A stretch of DNA of 64,000 nucleotides, taken from NCBI RefSeq assembly GCF_051020765.1, contig NW_027469107.1, forward strand, positions 806,001 through 870,000, written 5' to 3'. Below the pieces are notes generated by a model that made no database searches, had not been told where the DNA came from, and saw only the letters and a list, made by a program, of their open reading frames with translations. This document shows positions 38,801 through 50,569 of this stretch, piece after piece. The stretch's first letter is position 1. Each line of letters starts with the position of its first letter. Both the position numbers and the translations under genes were made by a program. The stretch comes from Lasioglossum baleicum. Its lineage: Eukaryota; Arthropoda; Insecta; Hymenoptera; Halictidae.

Positions 38801-39246
38801 CGAATTTTCACCACAGGTCTAGCGAAACCTGAGAATAAAGCTGTGCAGCCCAATATTGCACCAACACAGAGTGGATCGACGCGCAGGATCTCGTTCGCCA
38901 ACCGAAGCTGAGATGGTCGCGTTCGAAGAATACGCGGCCATCAACAAAGGGTATTTCGATTCGTCGGAGGACGACGTGATGAATTATAATAGGAATTTAT
39001 TCTGCGCGGCTCACCGTCTCACCGGCGAGAAGTGGTCGAAGCCACCGCAACAATATAAACAATTAACGCCCCCCATCTCATCGAGGCGCCGTGAAATTAT
39101 GAAACGTTGCCCGGTCCGCGGCTATAAAATGGTTGGGGAGCACTGCTGTAAAGCACAAGTGAAATCTTCTTGATTCGAAGAATTGCAAGCTCATATTATC
39201 ACCACTGGTCTAACGAAATGTGCGAATTAAGCTGAACAACCCAATA
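29862..39246 (+). repeat. 24-monomer block (~9.4 kb), copy 2
   Basis: Starts: 29862, 30253, 30644, 31037, 31427, 31818, 32210, 32603, 32994, 33385, 33776, 34166, 34558, 34948, 35337, 35728, 36121, 36511, 36902, 37293, 37686, 38076, 38466 and 38856. Shared private variants 9775 bp apart: a 1-bp deletion giving GCTGAATGG (24836/34611), GTAGCACAGATGACC (near 25224/34999), CAGCATCTCG (25984/35759), GGTTGCGGAGC (26235/36010) and GGTTGCGTTAG (26407/36182). Differences include 24331 (G against A), 27484 (C against G), 36335 (A against C), 36447 (C against T) and an extra G near 32100. L and M are separate here. Confidence 0.85.
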
Positions 39247-42200
39247 TTGCACCAACACAGAGTGGAACCACGCGCACGATCTCGTTCTGCAACCGTAGCA
39301 GAGATGGACCCGTTCGAAGAATACGCGACCATCCACAAAGGGTATTTCGATTCGTCGGAGCACGACGTGATGAAGTAAAATTGGAATTTATTCTGCGAGG
39401 CTCACCGTCTCACCGGCGAGAAGTGGTCGAAGCCATCGTAACAATAGAAACAATTGCCGCCCTCCCCCTCATCGAGGCGCCGTAAAATTATCAAACTTTG
39501 CCCTGTCCGCGGCTATAAAATGGTTGGGGAGCACTGCTGTTAAGCACAAGTGAAAGCTTTTGGATTCGAAGAATTGCAAGCTCGCGTTTTCACCACTGGT
39601 CTAGCGAAACCTGAGAATAAAGCTGTGCAGCCCAATATTGCACCAACACAGAGTGGATCCACGCACAGGATCTCGTTCTCCAAACGAAGCTGAGATGGTC
39701 GCGTTCGAAGAATACGCGGCCATCAACAAAGGGTATTTCGATTCGTTGGAGGACGACGTGATGTATTATAATAGGAATTTATTCGAAGCGGCTCACCGTC
39801 TCACCGGCGAGAAGTGGTCGAAGCCACCGCAACAATATAAACAATTAACGCCCCCCATCTCATCGAGGCGCCGTAAAATTATGGAACGTTGCCCGGTCCG
39901 CGGCTATAAAATGGTTGGGGAGCACTGCTGTAAAGCACAAGTGAAAGATTTTTGATTCGAAGAATTGCAAGCTCATATTATCAGCACTGGTCTAGCGAAA
40001 CCAGAGAATTAAGCTGTACAATCCAATATTGTACCAACACAGAGTGGAACCCGCGCACGATTTCGTTCTCCAACCGAAGCTGAGATGGTCGCGTTCGAAG
40101 AATACGCGGCCATCAATAAACGGTATTTCGATTCGTCGGAGGACGACGTGATGAAGTATAATAGGAATTTATTTTGCGAGGCTCACCGTCTCACCGGCGA
40201 GAAGTGGTCGAAGCCACCGCAACAATATAAACAATTAACGCCCCCCATCTCATCGAGGCGCCGTAAAATTATGGAACGTTGCCCGGTCCGCGGCTGTAAA
40301 ATGGTTGGGGAGCACTGCTGTAAAGCACAAGTGAAAGCTTCTTGAATCGGAGAATTGCAAGCTCATATTATCACCACAGGTCTAGCGAAAGCTGAGAATA
40401 AACCTGTGCAGCCCAATATTGCACCAACGCAGAGTGGATCCACGCGCAGGATCTCGTTCTCCAAACGAAGCTGAGATGGTCGTGTTCGAAGAATACGGGG
40501 CCATCAACAAAGGGTATTTCGATTCGTCGGAGGACGACGTGATGAATTATAATAGGAATTTATTCTGCGCGGCTCACCGGCGAGAAGTGGTCGAAGCCAC
40601 CGCAACAATATAAACAATTAACGCCCCCCATCTCATCGAGGCGCCGTGAAATTATGAAACGTTGCCCGGTCCGCGGCTATAAAATGGTTGGGGAGCACTG
40701 CTGTAAAGCACAAGTGAAATCTTTTTGATTCGAAGAATTGCAAGCTCATATTATCACCACTGGTCTAACGAAATGAGCGAATTAAGCTGAACAACCCAAT
40801 ATTGCACTAACACAGAGTGGAACCACGCGCACGATCTCGTTCTGCAACCGTAGCAGAGATGGACCCGTTCGAAGAATACGCGGCCATCCACAAAGGGTAT
40901 TTCGATTCGTCGGAGCACGACGTGATGAAGTAAAATTGGAATTTATTCTGCGAGGCTCACCGTCTCACCGCCGAGAAGTGGTCGAAGCCACCGTAACAAT
41001 AGAAACAATTGCCGCCCCCCCCCCCTCATCGAGGCGCCGTAAAATTATCAAACTTTGCCCTGTCCGCGGCTATAAAATGGTTGGGGAGCACTGCTGTTAA
41101 GCACAAGTGAAAGCTTTTGGATTCGAAGAATTGCATGCTCGAATTTTCACCACAGGTCTAGCGAAACCTGAGAATAAAGCTGTGCAGCCCAATATTACAC
41201 CAACACAGAGTGGATCGACGCGCAGGATCTCGTTCGCCAACCGAAGCTGAGATGGTCGCGTTCGAAGAATACGCGGCCATCAACAAAGGGTACTTCGATT
41301 CGTCGGAGGATAACATGATGAATTATAATAGGAATTTATTCTGCGCGGCTCACCGTCTCACCGGCGAGAAGTGGTCGAAGCCACCGCAACAATATAAACA
41401 ATTAACGCCCCCCATCTCATCGAGGCGCCGTGAAATTATGAAACGTTGCCCGGTCCGCGGCTATAAAATGGTTGGGGAGCTCTGCTGTAAAGCACAAGTG
41501 AAATCTTTTAGATTCGAAGAATTGCAAGCTCATATTATCACCACTGGTCTAACGAAATGTGCGAATTAAGCTGAACAACCCAATATTGCACCAACACAGA
41601 GTGGAACCACGAGCACGATCTCGTTCTGCAACCGTAGCAGAGATGGACCCGTTCGAAGAATACGCGACCATCCACAAAGGGTATTTCGATTCGTCGGAGC
41701 ACGACGTGATGAAGTAAAATTGGAATTAATCTGCGAGGCTCACCGTCTCACCGGCGAGAAGTGGTCGAAGCCACCGTAACAATAGAAACAATTGCCGCCC
41801 CCCCCCCCCTCATCGAGGCGCCGTAAAATTATCAAACTTTGCCCTGTCCGCGGCTGTAAAATGCTTGGCGAGCACTGCTGTAAAGCACAAGTGAAAGCTT
41901 TTTGATTCGAAGAATTGCAAGTTCATATTATCGCCACAGGTCTAGCGAAAGCTGAGAATAAAGCTGTGCAGCCCAATATTGCACCAACACAGAGTGGATC
42001 CACGCGCAGGATCTCGTTCTCCAACCGAAGCTGAGATGGTCGCGTTCGAAGAATACGCGGCCATCAACAAAGGGTATTTCGATTCGTTGGAGGACGACGT
42101 GATGTATTATAATAGGAATTTATTCTGCGCGGCTCACCGTCTCACCGGCGAGAAGTGGTCGAAGCCACCGCAACAATATAAACAATTAACGCCCCCCATC

Positions 42201-43543
42201 TCATCGAGGCGCCGTAAAATTATGGAACGTTGCCCGGTCCGCGGCTATAAAATGGTTGGGGCGCACTGCTGTAAAGCACAAGTGAAAGCTTTTTGATTCG
42301 AAGAATTGCAAGCTCATATTATCAGCACTGGTCTAGCGAAAGCTGAGAATAAAGCTGTGCAACCCAATATTGCACCAACACAGAGTGGATCCACGCGCAG
42401 GATCTCGTTCTCCAAACGAAGCTGAGATGGTCACGTTCGAAGTATACGCGGCCATCAACAAAGGGTATTTCGATTCGTCGGAGGACGACGTGATGTATTA
42501 TAATAGGAATTTATTTTGCGCGGCTCACCGTCTCACCGGCGAGAAGTGGTCGAAGTCACCGCAACAATATAAACAATTAACGCCCCTCCCCCCTCATCGA
42601 GGCGCCGTAAAATTCTCAAACTTTGCCCGGTCCGCGGCTATAAAATGGTTGGGGAGCACTGCTGTTAAGCACAAGTGAAAGCATTTGGATTCGAAGAATT
42701 GCAAGCTCGCATTTTTACCACAGGTCTAGCGAAACCTGAGAATTAAGCTGTACAATCCAATATTGCACCAACACAGAGTGGAACCCGCGCAGGATCTCGT
42801 CCTCCAACCGAAGCTGAGATGGTCGCGTTAGAAGAATACGCGGCCATCAACAAGGGGTATTTCGATTCGTCGGAGGACGACGTGATGAAGTCAAATTAGA
42901 ATTTATTCTGCGAGGCTCACCGTCTCACCGGCGAGAAGTGGTCGCAGCCACCGCAACAATATAAACAATTAACGCCCCCCATCTCATCGAGGCGCCGTAA
43001 AATTATGGAACGTTGCCCGGTCCGCGGCTATAAAATGGTTGGGGAGCACTGCTGTTAAGCACAAGTGAAACCTTTCGGATTCGAAGAATTGCAAGCTCAT
43101 ATTAACACCACAGGTCTAGCGAAAGCTGAGAATAAAGCTGTGCAGCCCAATATTGCACCAACACAGAGTGGATCCACGCGCAGGATCTCGTTCTCCAAAC
43201 GAAGCTGAGATGGTCACGTTCGAAGTATACGCGGCCATCAACAAAGGGTACTTCGATTCGTCGGTGGATAACGTGATGAATTATAATAGGAATTTATTCT
43301 GCGCGGCTCACCGTCTCACCGGCGAGAAGTGGTCGGAGCCACCGCAACAATATAAACAATTAACGCCCCCCATCTCATCGAGGCGCCGTGAAATTATGAA
43401 ACGTTGCCCGGTCCGCGGCTATAAAATGGTTGGGGAGCTCTGCTGTAAAGCACAAGTGAAATCTTTTTGATTCGAAGAATTGCAAGCTCATATTATCACC
43501 ACTGGTCTAACGAAATGTGCGAATTAAGTTGAACAACCCAATA
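36902..43543 (+). repeat. Reference 17-monomer higher-order repeat (~6.64 kb)
   Basis: Seventeen consecutive monomers in the order M-J-N-O-P-A-B-C-D-E-F-G-H-I-J-K-L, starting at 36902, 37293, 37686, 38076, 38466, 38856, 39247, 39638, 40029, 40419, 40802, 41195, 41586, 41979, 42370, 42763 and 43153; an M-headed unit follows at 43544. Type markers: A has GTGGATCGACG and ends AAATCTTCTTG; C has ATTCGTTGGAGG and TTATTCGAAGCGG; D has CAATAAACGGTA; E lacks 8 bp; F has TTGCACTAAC; G has TTACACC and GATAACATGATG; H has GGAATTAATCTG; J has CGCCCCTCCCCCC; K has GAAGTCAAATTAG; L has GTCGGTGGATAACG; N has GATAAAGTAA; O has GGAAACCGC; P has ACGGAGTGG. J occurs twice in the unit. Fragments of this order account for most of the window. 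Confidence 0.85.
39247..41585 (+). repeat. B-C-D-E-F-G run in canonical order
   Basis: Monomers at 39247, 39638, 40029, 40419, 40802 and 41195, part of the reference HOR. The B unit has an interrupted C-tract (CCCTCCCCC, 39460-39468), the only such interruption among the B units checked. Confidence 0.85.
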
Positions 43544-46282
43544 TTGCACCAACACAGAGTGGAACCACGCGCAGGATCTCGTTTTGCAACCGTAGCAGAG
43601 ATGGACCCGTTCGAAGAATACGCGACCATCCACAAAGGGTATTTCGATTCGTCGGAGCACGACGTGATGAAGTCAAATTAGAATTTATTCTGCGAGGCTC
43701 ACCGTCTCACCGGCGAGAAGTGGTCGAAGCCACCGCAACAATATAAACAATTAACGCCCCCCATCTCATCGAGGCGCCGTGAAATTATGAAACGTTGCCC
43801 GGTCCGCGGCTATAAAATGGTTGGGGAGCTCTGCTGTAAAGCACAAGTGAAATCTTTTTGATTCGAAGAATTGCAAGCTCATATTATCACCACTGGTCTA
43901 ACGAAATGTGCGAATTAAGTTGAACAACCCAATATTGCACCAACACAGAGTGGAACCACGCGCACGATCTCGTTCTGCAACCGTAGCAGAGATGGACCCG
44001 TTCGAAGAATACGCGACCATCCACAAAGGGTATTTCGATTCGTCGGAGCACGACGTGATGAAGTAAAATTGGAATTTATTCTGCGAGGCTCACCGTCTCA
44101 CCGGCGAGAAGTGGTCGAAGCCATCGTAACAATAGAAACAATTGCCGCCCCCCCCCCTCATCGAGGCGCCGTAAAATTATCAAACTTTGCCCTGTCCGCG
44201 GCTATAAAATGGTTGGGGAGCACTGCTGTAAAGCACAAGTGAAAGCTTTTTGATTCGAAGAATTGCAAGCTCATATTATCAGCACTGGTCTAGCGAAAGC
44301 TGAGAATAAAGCTGTGCAGCCCAATATTGCACCAACACAGAGTGGATCCACGCGCAGGATCTCGTTCTCCAAACGAAGCTGAGATGGTCACGTTCGAAGT
44401 ATACGCGGCCATCTACAAAGGGTATTTCGATTCGTCGGAGGACGACGTGATGTATTATAATAGGAATTTATTTTGCGCGGCTCACCGTCTCACCGGCGAG
44501 AAGTGGTCGAAGTCACCGCAACAATATAAACAATTAACGCCCCTCCCCCCTCATCGAGGCGCCGTAAAATTCTCAAACTTTGCCCGGTCCGCGGCTATAA
44601 AATGGTTGGGGAGCACTGCTGTAAAGCACAAGTGAAATCTTTTTGATTCGAAGAATTGCAAGCTCATATTATCACCACTGGTCTAACGAAATGAGCGAAT
44701 TAAGCTGAACAACCCAATATTGCACCAACACGGAGTGGAACCACGCGCACGATCTCGTTCTGCAACCGTAGCAGAGATGGACCCGTTCGAAGAATACGCG
44801 ACCATCCACAATGGGTATTTCGATTCGTCGGAGGACGACGTGATAAAGTAAAATTGGAATTTATTCTGCGCGGCTCACCGTCTCACCAGCGAGAAGTGGT
44901 CGAAGCCACCGCAACAATATAAACAATTAACGCCCCCCATTTCATCGAGCCGCCGTAAAATTATCAAACGTTGCCCTGTCCGCGGCTATAAAATGGTTGG
45001 GGAGCACTGCTGTAAAGCACAAGTAAAAGCTTTTTGATTCGAAGAATTGCAAGCTCATAATATCAGCACTGGTCTAGCGAAACCAGAGAATTAAGCTGTA
45101 CAATCCAATATTGCACCAACACAGAGTGGAAACCGCGCACGATTTCGTTCTCCAACCGAAGCTGAGATGGACCCATTCGAAGAATACGCGACCATCCACA
45201 AAGGGTATTTCGATTCGTCGGAGCACGACGTGATGAAGTAAAATTGGAATTTATTCTGCGAGGCTCACCGTCTCACCGGCGAGAAGTGGTCGAAGCCATC
45301 GTAACAATAGAAACAATTGCCGCCCCCCCCCCTCATCGAGGCGCCGTAAAATTATCAAACTTTGCCCTGTCCGCGGCTATAAAATGGTTGGGGAGCACTG
45401 CTGTTAAGCACAAGTGAAAGCTTTTGGATTCGAAGAATTGCAAGCTCGCGTTTTCACCACTGGTCTAGCGAAACCTGAGAATAAAGCTGTGCAGCCCAAT
45501 ATTGCACCAACACAGAGTGGATCCACGCACAGGATCTCGTTCTCCAAACGAAGCTGAGATGGTCGCGTTCGAAGAATACGCGGCCATCAACAAAGGGTAT
45601 TTCGATTCGTTGGAGGACGACGTGATGTATTATAATAGGAATTTATTCGAAGCGGCTCACCGTCTCACCGGCGAGAAGTGGTCGAAGCCACCGCAACAAT
45701 ATAAACAATTAACGCCCCCCATCTCATCGAGGCGCCGTAAAATTATGGAACGTTGCCCGGTCCGCGGCTATAAAATGGTTGGGGAGCACTGCTGTAAAGC
45801 ACAAGTGAAAGATTTTTGATTCGAAGAATTGCAAGCTCATATTATCAGCACTGGTCTAGCGAAACCAGAGAATTAAGCTGTACAATCCAATATTGCACCA
45901 ACACAGAGTGGAACCCGCGCACGATTTCGTTCTCCAACCGAAGCTGAGATGGTCGCGTTCGAAGAATACGCGGCCATCAATAAACGGTATTTCGATTCGT
46001 CGGAGGACGACGTGATGAAGTATAATAGGAATTTATTTTGCGAGGCTCACCGTCTCACCGGCGAGAAGTGGTCGAAGCCACCGCAACAATATAAACAATT
46101 AACGCCCCCCATCTCATCGAGGCGCCGTAAAATTATGGAACGTTGCCCGGTCCGCGGCTGTAAAATGGTTGGGGAGCACTGCTGTAAAGCACAAGTGAAA
46201 GCTTCTTGATTCGGAGAATTGCAAGCTCATATTATCACCACAGGTCTAGCGAAAGCTGAGAATAAACCTGTGCAGCCCAATA
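41586..46282 (+). repeat. Third, partial copy of the ~9.4 kb block
   Basis: Order H-I-J-K-L-M/L-(B/M)-J/O-P/N-O-C-D. Starts: 41586, 41979, 42370, 42763, 43153, 43544, 43935, 44327, 44720, 45111, 45502 and 45893. It shares AAAATGCTTGGCG in H and GTGCAACCCAAT at the I-J junction with the two blocks to the left. Relative to copy 2 the offset is 11726 up to 43544 and 12117 from 44327, a step of one monomer caused by the extra unit at 43935. The match ends after D, where E follows instead of F. Confidence 0.8.
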
Positions 46283-46665
46283 TTGCACCAACGCAGAGTG
46301 GATCCACGCGCAGGATCTCGTTCTCCAAACGAAGCTGAGATGGTCGTGTTCGAAGAATACGGGGCCATCAACAAAGGGTATTTCGATTCGTCGGAGGACG
46401 ACGTGATGAATTATAATAGGAATTTATTCTGCGCGGCTCACCGGCGAGAAGTGGTCGAAGCCACCGCAACAATATAAACAATTAACGCCCCCCATCTCAT
46501 CGAGCCGCCGTAAAATTATCAAACGTTGCCCTGTCCGCGGCTATAAAATGGTTGGGGAGCACTGCTGTAAAGCACAAGTAAAAGCTTTTTGATTCGAAGA
46601 ATTGCAAGCTCATAATATCAGCACTGGTCTAGCGAAACCAGAGAATTAAGCTGTACAATCCAATA
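45111..46665 (+). repeat. O-C-D-E/N four-monomer block, copy 1
   Basis: Monomers at 45111, 45502, 45893 and 46283. The last begins as E, with the 8-bp deletion, and switches near 46500 to the N tail (CGAGCCGCCG, CAAGTAAAAGC, CATAATATCAG). N is normally followed by O, so another O follows. Partners lie 1555 bp to the right. Confidence 0.85.
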
Positions 46666-48219
46666 TTGCACCAACACAGAGTGGAAACCGCGCACGATTT
46701 CGTTCTCCAACCGAAGCTGAGATGGACCCATTCGAAGAATACGCGACCATCCACAAAGGGTATTTCGATTCGTCGGAGCACGACGTGATGAAGTAAAATT
46801 GGAATTTATTCTGCGAGGCTCACCGTCTCACCGGCGAGAAGTGGTCGAAGCCATCGTAACAATAGAAACAATTGCCGCCCCCCCCCTCATCGAGGCGCCG
46901 TAAAATTATCAAACTTTGCCCTGTCCGCGGCTATAAAATGGTTGGGGAGCACTGCTGTTAAGCACAAGTGAAAGCTTTTGGATTCGAAGAATTGTAAGCT
47001 CGCGTTTTCACCACTGGTCTAGCGAAACCTGAGAATAAAGCTGTGCAGCCCAATATTGCACCAACACAGAGTGGATCCACGCACAGGATCTCGTTCTCCA
47101 AACGAAGCTGAGATGGTCGCGTTCGAAGAATACGCGGCCATCAACAAAGGGTATTTCGATTCGTTGGAGGACGACGTGATGTATTATAATAGGAATTTAT
47201 TCGAAGCGGCTCACCGTCTCACCGGCGAGAAGTGGTCGAAGCCACCGCAACAATATAAACAATTAACGCCCCCCATCTCATCGAGGCGCCGTAAAATTAT
47301 GGAACGTTGCCCGGTCCGCGGCTATAAAATGGTTGGGGAGCACTGCTGTAAAGCACAAGTGAAAGATTTTTGATTCGAAGAATTGCAAGCTCATATTATC
47401 AGCACTGGTCTAGCGAAACCAGAGAATTAAGCTGTACAATCCAATATTGCACCAACACAGAGTGGAACCCGCGCACGATTTCGTTCTCCAACCGAAGCTG
47501 AGATGGTCGCGTTCGAAGAATACGCGGCCATCAATAAACGGTATTTCGATTCGTCGGAGGACGACGTGATGAAGTATAATAGGAATTTATTTTGCGAGGC
47601 TCACCGTCTCACCGGCGAGAAGTGGTCGAAGCCACCGCAACAATATAAACAATTAACGCCCCCCATCTCATCGAGGCGCCGTAAAATTATGGAACGTTGC
47701 CCGGTCCGCGGCTGTAAAATGGTTGGGGAGCACTGCTGTAAAGCACAAGTGAAAGCTTCTTGATTCGGAGAATTGCAAGCTCATATTATCACCACAGGTC
47801 TAGCGAAAGCTGAGAATAAACCTGTGCAGCCCAATATTGCACCAACGCAGAGTGGATCCACGCGCAGGATCTCGTTCTCCAAACGAAGCTGAGATGGTCG
47901 TGTTCGAAGAATACGGGGCCATCAACAAAGGGTATTTCGATTCGTCGGAGGACGACGTGATGAATTATAATAGGAATTTATTCTGCGCGGCTCACCGGCG
48001 AGAAGTGGTCGAAGCCACCGCAACAATATAAACAATTAACGCCCCCCATCTCATCGAGGCGCCGTGAAATTATGAAACGTTGCCCGGTCCGCGGCTATAA
48101 AATGGTTGGGGAGCACTGCTGTAAAGCACAAGTGAAATCTTTTTGATTCGAAGAATTGCAAGCTCATATTATCACCACTGGTCTAACGAAATGAGCGAAT
48201 TAAGCTGAACAACCCAATA
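46666..48219 (+). repeat. O-C-D-E four-monomer block, copy 2
   Basis: Monomers at 46666, 47056, 47447 and 47837. The E unit here has its normal tail and is followed by F at 48220. A private GAATTGTAAGC change occurs near 46993. Confidence 0.85.
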
Positions 48220-49005
48220 TTGCACTAACACAGAGTGGAACCACGCGCACGATCTCGTTCTGCAACCGTAGCAGAGATGGACCCGTTCGAAGAATACGCG
48301 GCCATCCACAAAGGGTATTTCGATTCGTCGGAGCACGACGTGATGAAGTAAAATTGGAATTTATTCTGCTAGGCTCACCGTCTCACCGCCGAGAAGTGGT
48401 CGAAGCCACCGTAACAATAGAAACAATTGCCGCCCCCCCCCCCCCTCATCGAGGCGCCGTAAAATTATCAAACTTTGCCCTGTCCGCGGCTATAAAATGG
48501 TTGGGGAGCACTGCTGTTAAGCACAAGTGAAAGCTTTTGGATTCGAAGAATTGCATGCTCGAATTTTCACCACAGGTCTAGCGAAACCTGAGAATAAAGC
48601 TGTGCAGCCCAATATTACACCAACACAGAGTGGATCGACGCGCAGGATCTCGTTCGCCAACCGAAGCTGAGATGGTCGCGTTCGAAGAATACGCGGCCAT
48701 CAACAAAGGGTACTTCGATTCGTCGGAGGATAACATGATGAATTATAATAGGAATTTATTCTGCGCGGCTCACCGTCTCACCGGCGAGAAGTGGTCGAAG
48801 CCACCGCAACAATATAAACAATTAACGCCCCCCATCTCATCGAGGCGCCGTGAAATTATGAAACGTTGCCCGGTCCGCGGCTATAAAATGGTTGGGGAGC
48901 TCTGCTGTAAAGCACAAGTGAAATCTTTTTGATTCGAAGAATTGCAAGCTCATATTATCACCACTGGTCTAACGAAATGTGCGAATTAAGTTGAACAACC
49001 CAATA
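48220..49005 (+). repeat. F and G/L monomers
   Basis: Monomers at 48220 (F, with the longest C-tract I counted, C13 at 48433-48445, and CTGCTAGGC in place of CTGCGAGGC) and 48615 (G head with the L tail: CTTTTTGATTCG, TTAAGTTGAAC). The tail switch skips H to L and leads directly into M. Confidence 0.8.
48433..48445 (+). repeat. Variable poly-C tract (longest counted, C13)
   Basis: Types B, F, H, P and Q (and some O) carry a pure C run between ACAATTGCCG and TCATCG; other types have CGCCCCCCATCTCATCG at that place. Counted lengths run from C8 (for example 3504-3511) through C12 (4285-4296) to C13 here. Interrupted forms: CCCTCCCCC at 39460, C8-A-CCC at 58576, and C10 followed by G at 12888. 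The run accounts for much of the 390-395 bp variation in monomer spacing. Confidence 0.85.
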
Positions 49006-50569
49006 TTGCACCAACACAGAGTGGAACCACGCGCAGGATCTCGTTTTGCAACCGTAGCAGAGATGGACCCGTTCGAAGAATACGCGACCATCCACAAAGG
49101 GTATTTCGATTCGTCGGAGCACGACGTGATGAAGTCAAATTAGAATTTATTCTGCGAGGCTCACCGTCTCACCGGCGAGAAGTGGTCGAAGCCACCGCAA
49201 CAATATAAACAATTAACGCCCCCCATCTCATCGAGGCGCCGTAAAATTATGGAACGTTGCCCGGTCCGCGGCTATAAAATGGTTGGGGCGCACTGCTGTA
49301 AAGCACAAGTGAAAGCTTTTTGATTCGAAGAATTGCAAGCTCATATTATCAGCACTGGTCTAGCGAAAGCTGAGAATAAAGCTGTGCAGCCCAATATTGC
49401 ACCAACACAGAGTGGATCCACGCGCAGGATCTCGTTCTCCAAACGAAGCTGAGATGGTCACGTTCGAAGTATACGCGGCCATCAACAAAGGGTATTTCGA
49501 TTCGTCGGAGGACGACGTGATGTATTATAATAGGAATTTATTTTGCGCGGCTCACCGTCTCACCGGCGAGAAGTGGTCGAAGTCACCGCAACAATATAAA
49601 CAATTAACGCCCCTCCCCCCTCATCGAGGCGCCGTAAAATTCTCAAACTTTGCCCGGTCCGCGGCTATAAAATGGTTGGGGAGCACTGCTGTTAAGCACA
49701 AGTGAAAGCATTTGGATTCGAAGAATTGCAAGCTCGCATTTTTACCACAGGTCTAGCGAAACCTGAGAATTAAGCTGTACAATCCAATATTGCACCAACA
49801 CAGAGTGGAACCCGCGCAGGATCTCGTTCTCCAACCGAAGCTGAGATGGTCGCGTTAGAAGAATACGCGGCCATCAACAAAGGGTATTTCGATTCGTCGG
49901 AGGACGACGTGATAAAGTAAAATTGGAATTTATTCTGCGCGGCTCACCGTCTCACCAGCGAGAAGTGGTCGAAGCCACCGCAACAATATAAACAATTAAC
50001 GCCCCCCATTTCATCGAGCCGCCGTAAAATTATCAAACGTTGCCCTGTCCGCGGCTATAAAATGGTTGGGGAGCACTGCTGTAAAGCACAAGTAAAAGCT
50101 TTTTGATTCGAAGAATTGCAAGCTCATAATATCAGCACTGGTCTAGCGAAACCAGAGAATTAAGCTGTACAATCCAATATTGCACCAACACAGAGTGGAA
50201 ACCGCGCACGATTTCGTTCTCCAACCGAAGCTGAGATGGACCCATTCGAAGAATACGCGACCATCCACAAAGGGTATTTCGATTCGTCGGAGCACGACGT
50301 GATGAAGTAAAATTGGAATTTATTCTGCGAGGCTCACCGTCTCACCGGCGAGAAGTGGTCGAAGCCACCGCAACAATATAAACAATTAACGCCCCCCATC
50401 TCATCGAGGCGCCGTGAAATTATGAAACGTTGCCCGGTCCCCGGCTATAAAATGGTTGGGGAGCACTGCTGTAAAGCACAAGTGAAATCTTTTTGATTCG
50501 AAGAATTGCAAGCTCATATTATCACCACTGGTCTAACGAAATGAGCGAATTAAGCTGAACAACCCAATA
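49006..50569 (+). repeat. M-J-N-O run in canonical order
   Basis: Monomers at 49006, 49397, 49790 and 50180. The O unit carries GGTCCCCGGC near 50440, which destroys the CCGCGG site found in almost every other monomer. Confidence 0.8.
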
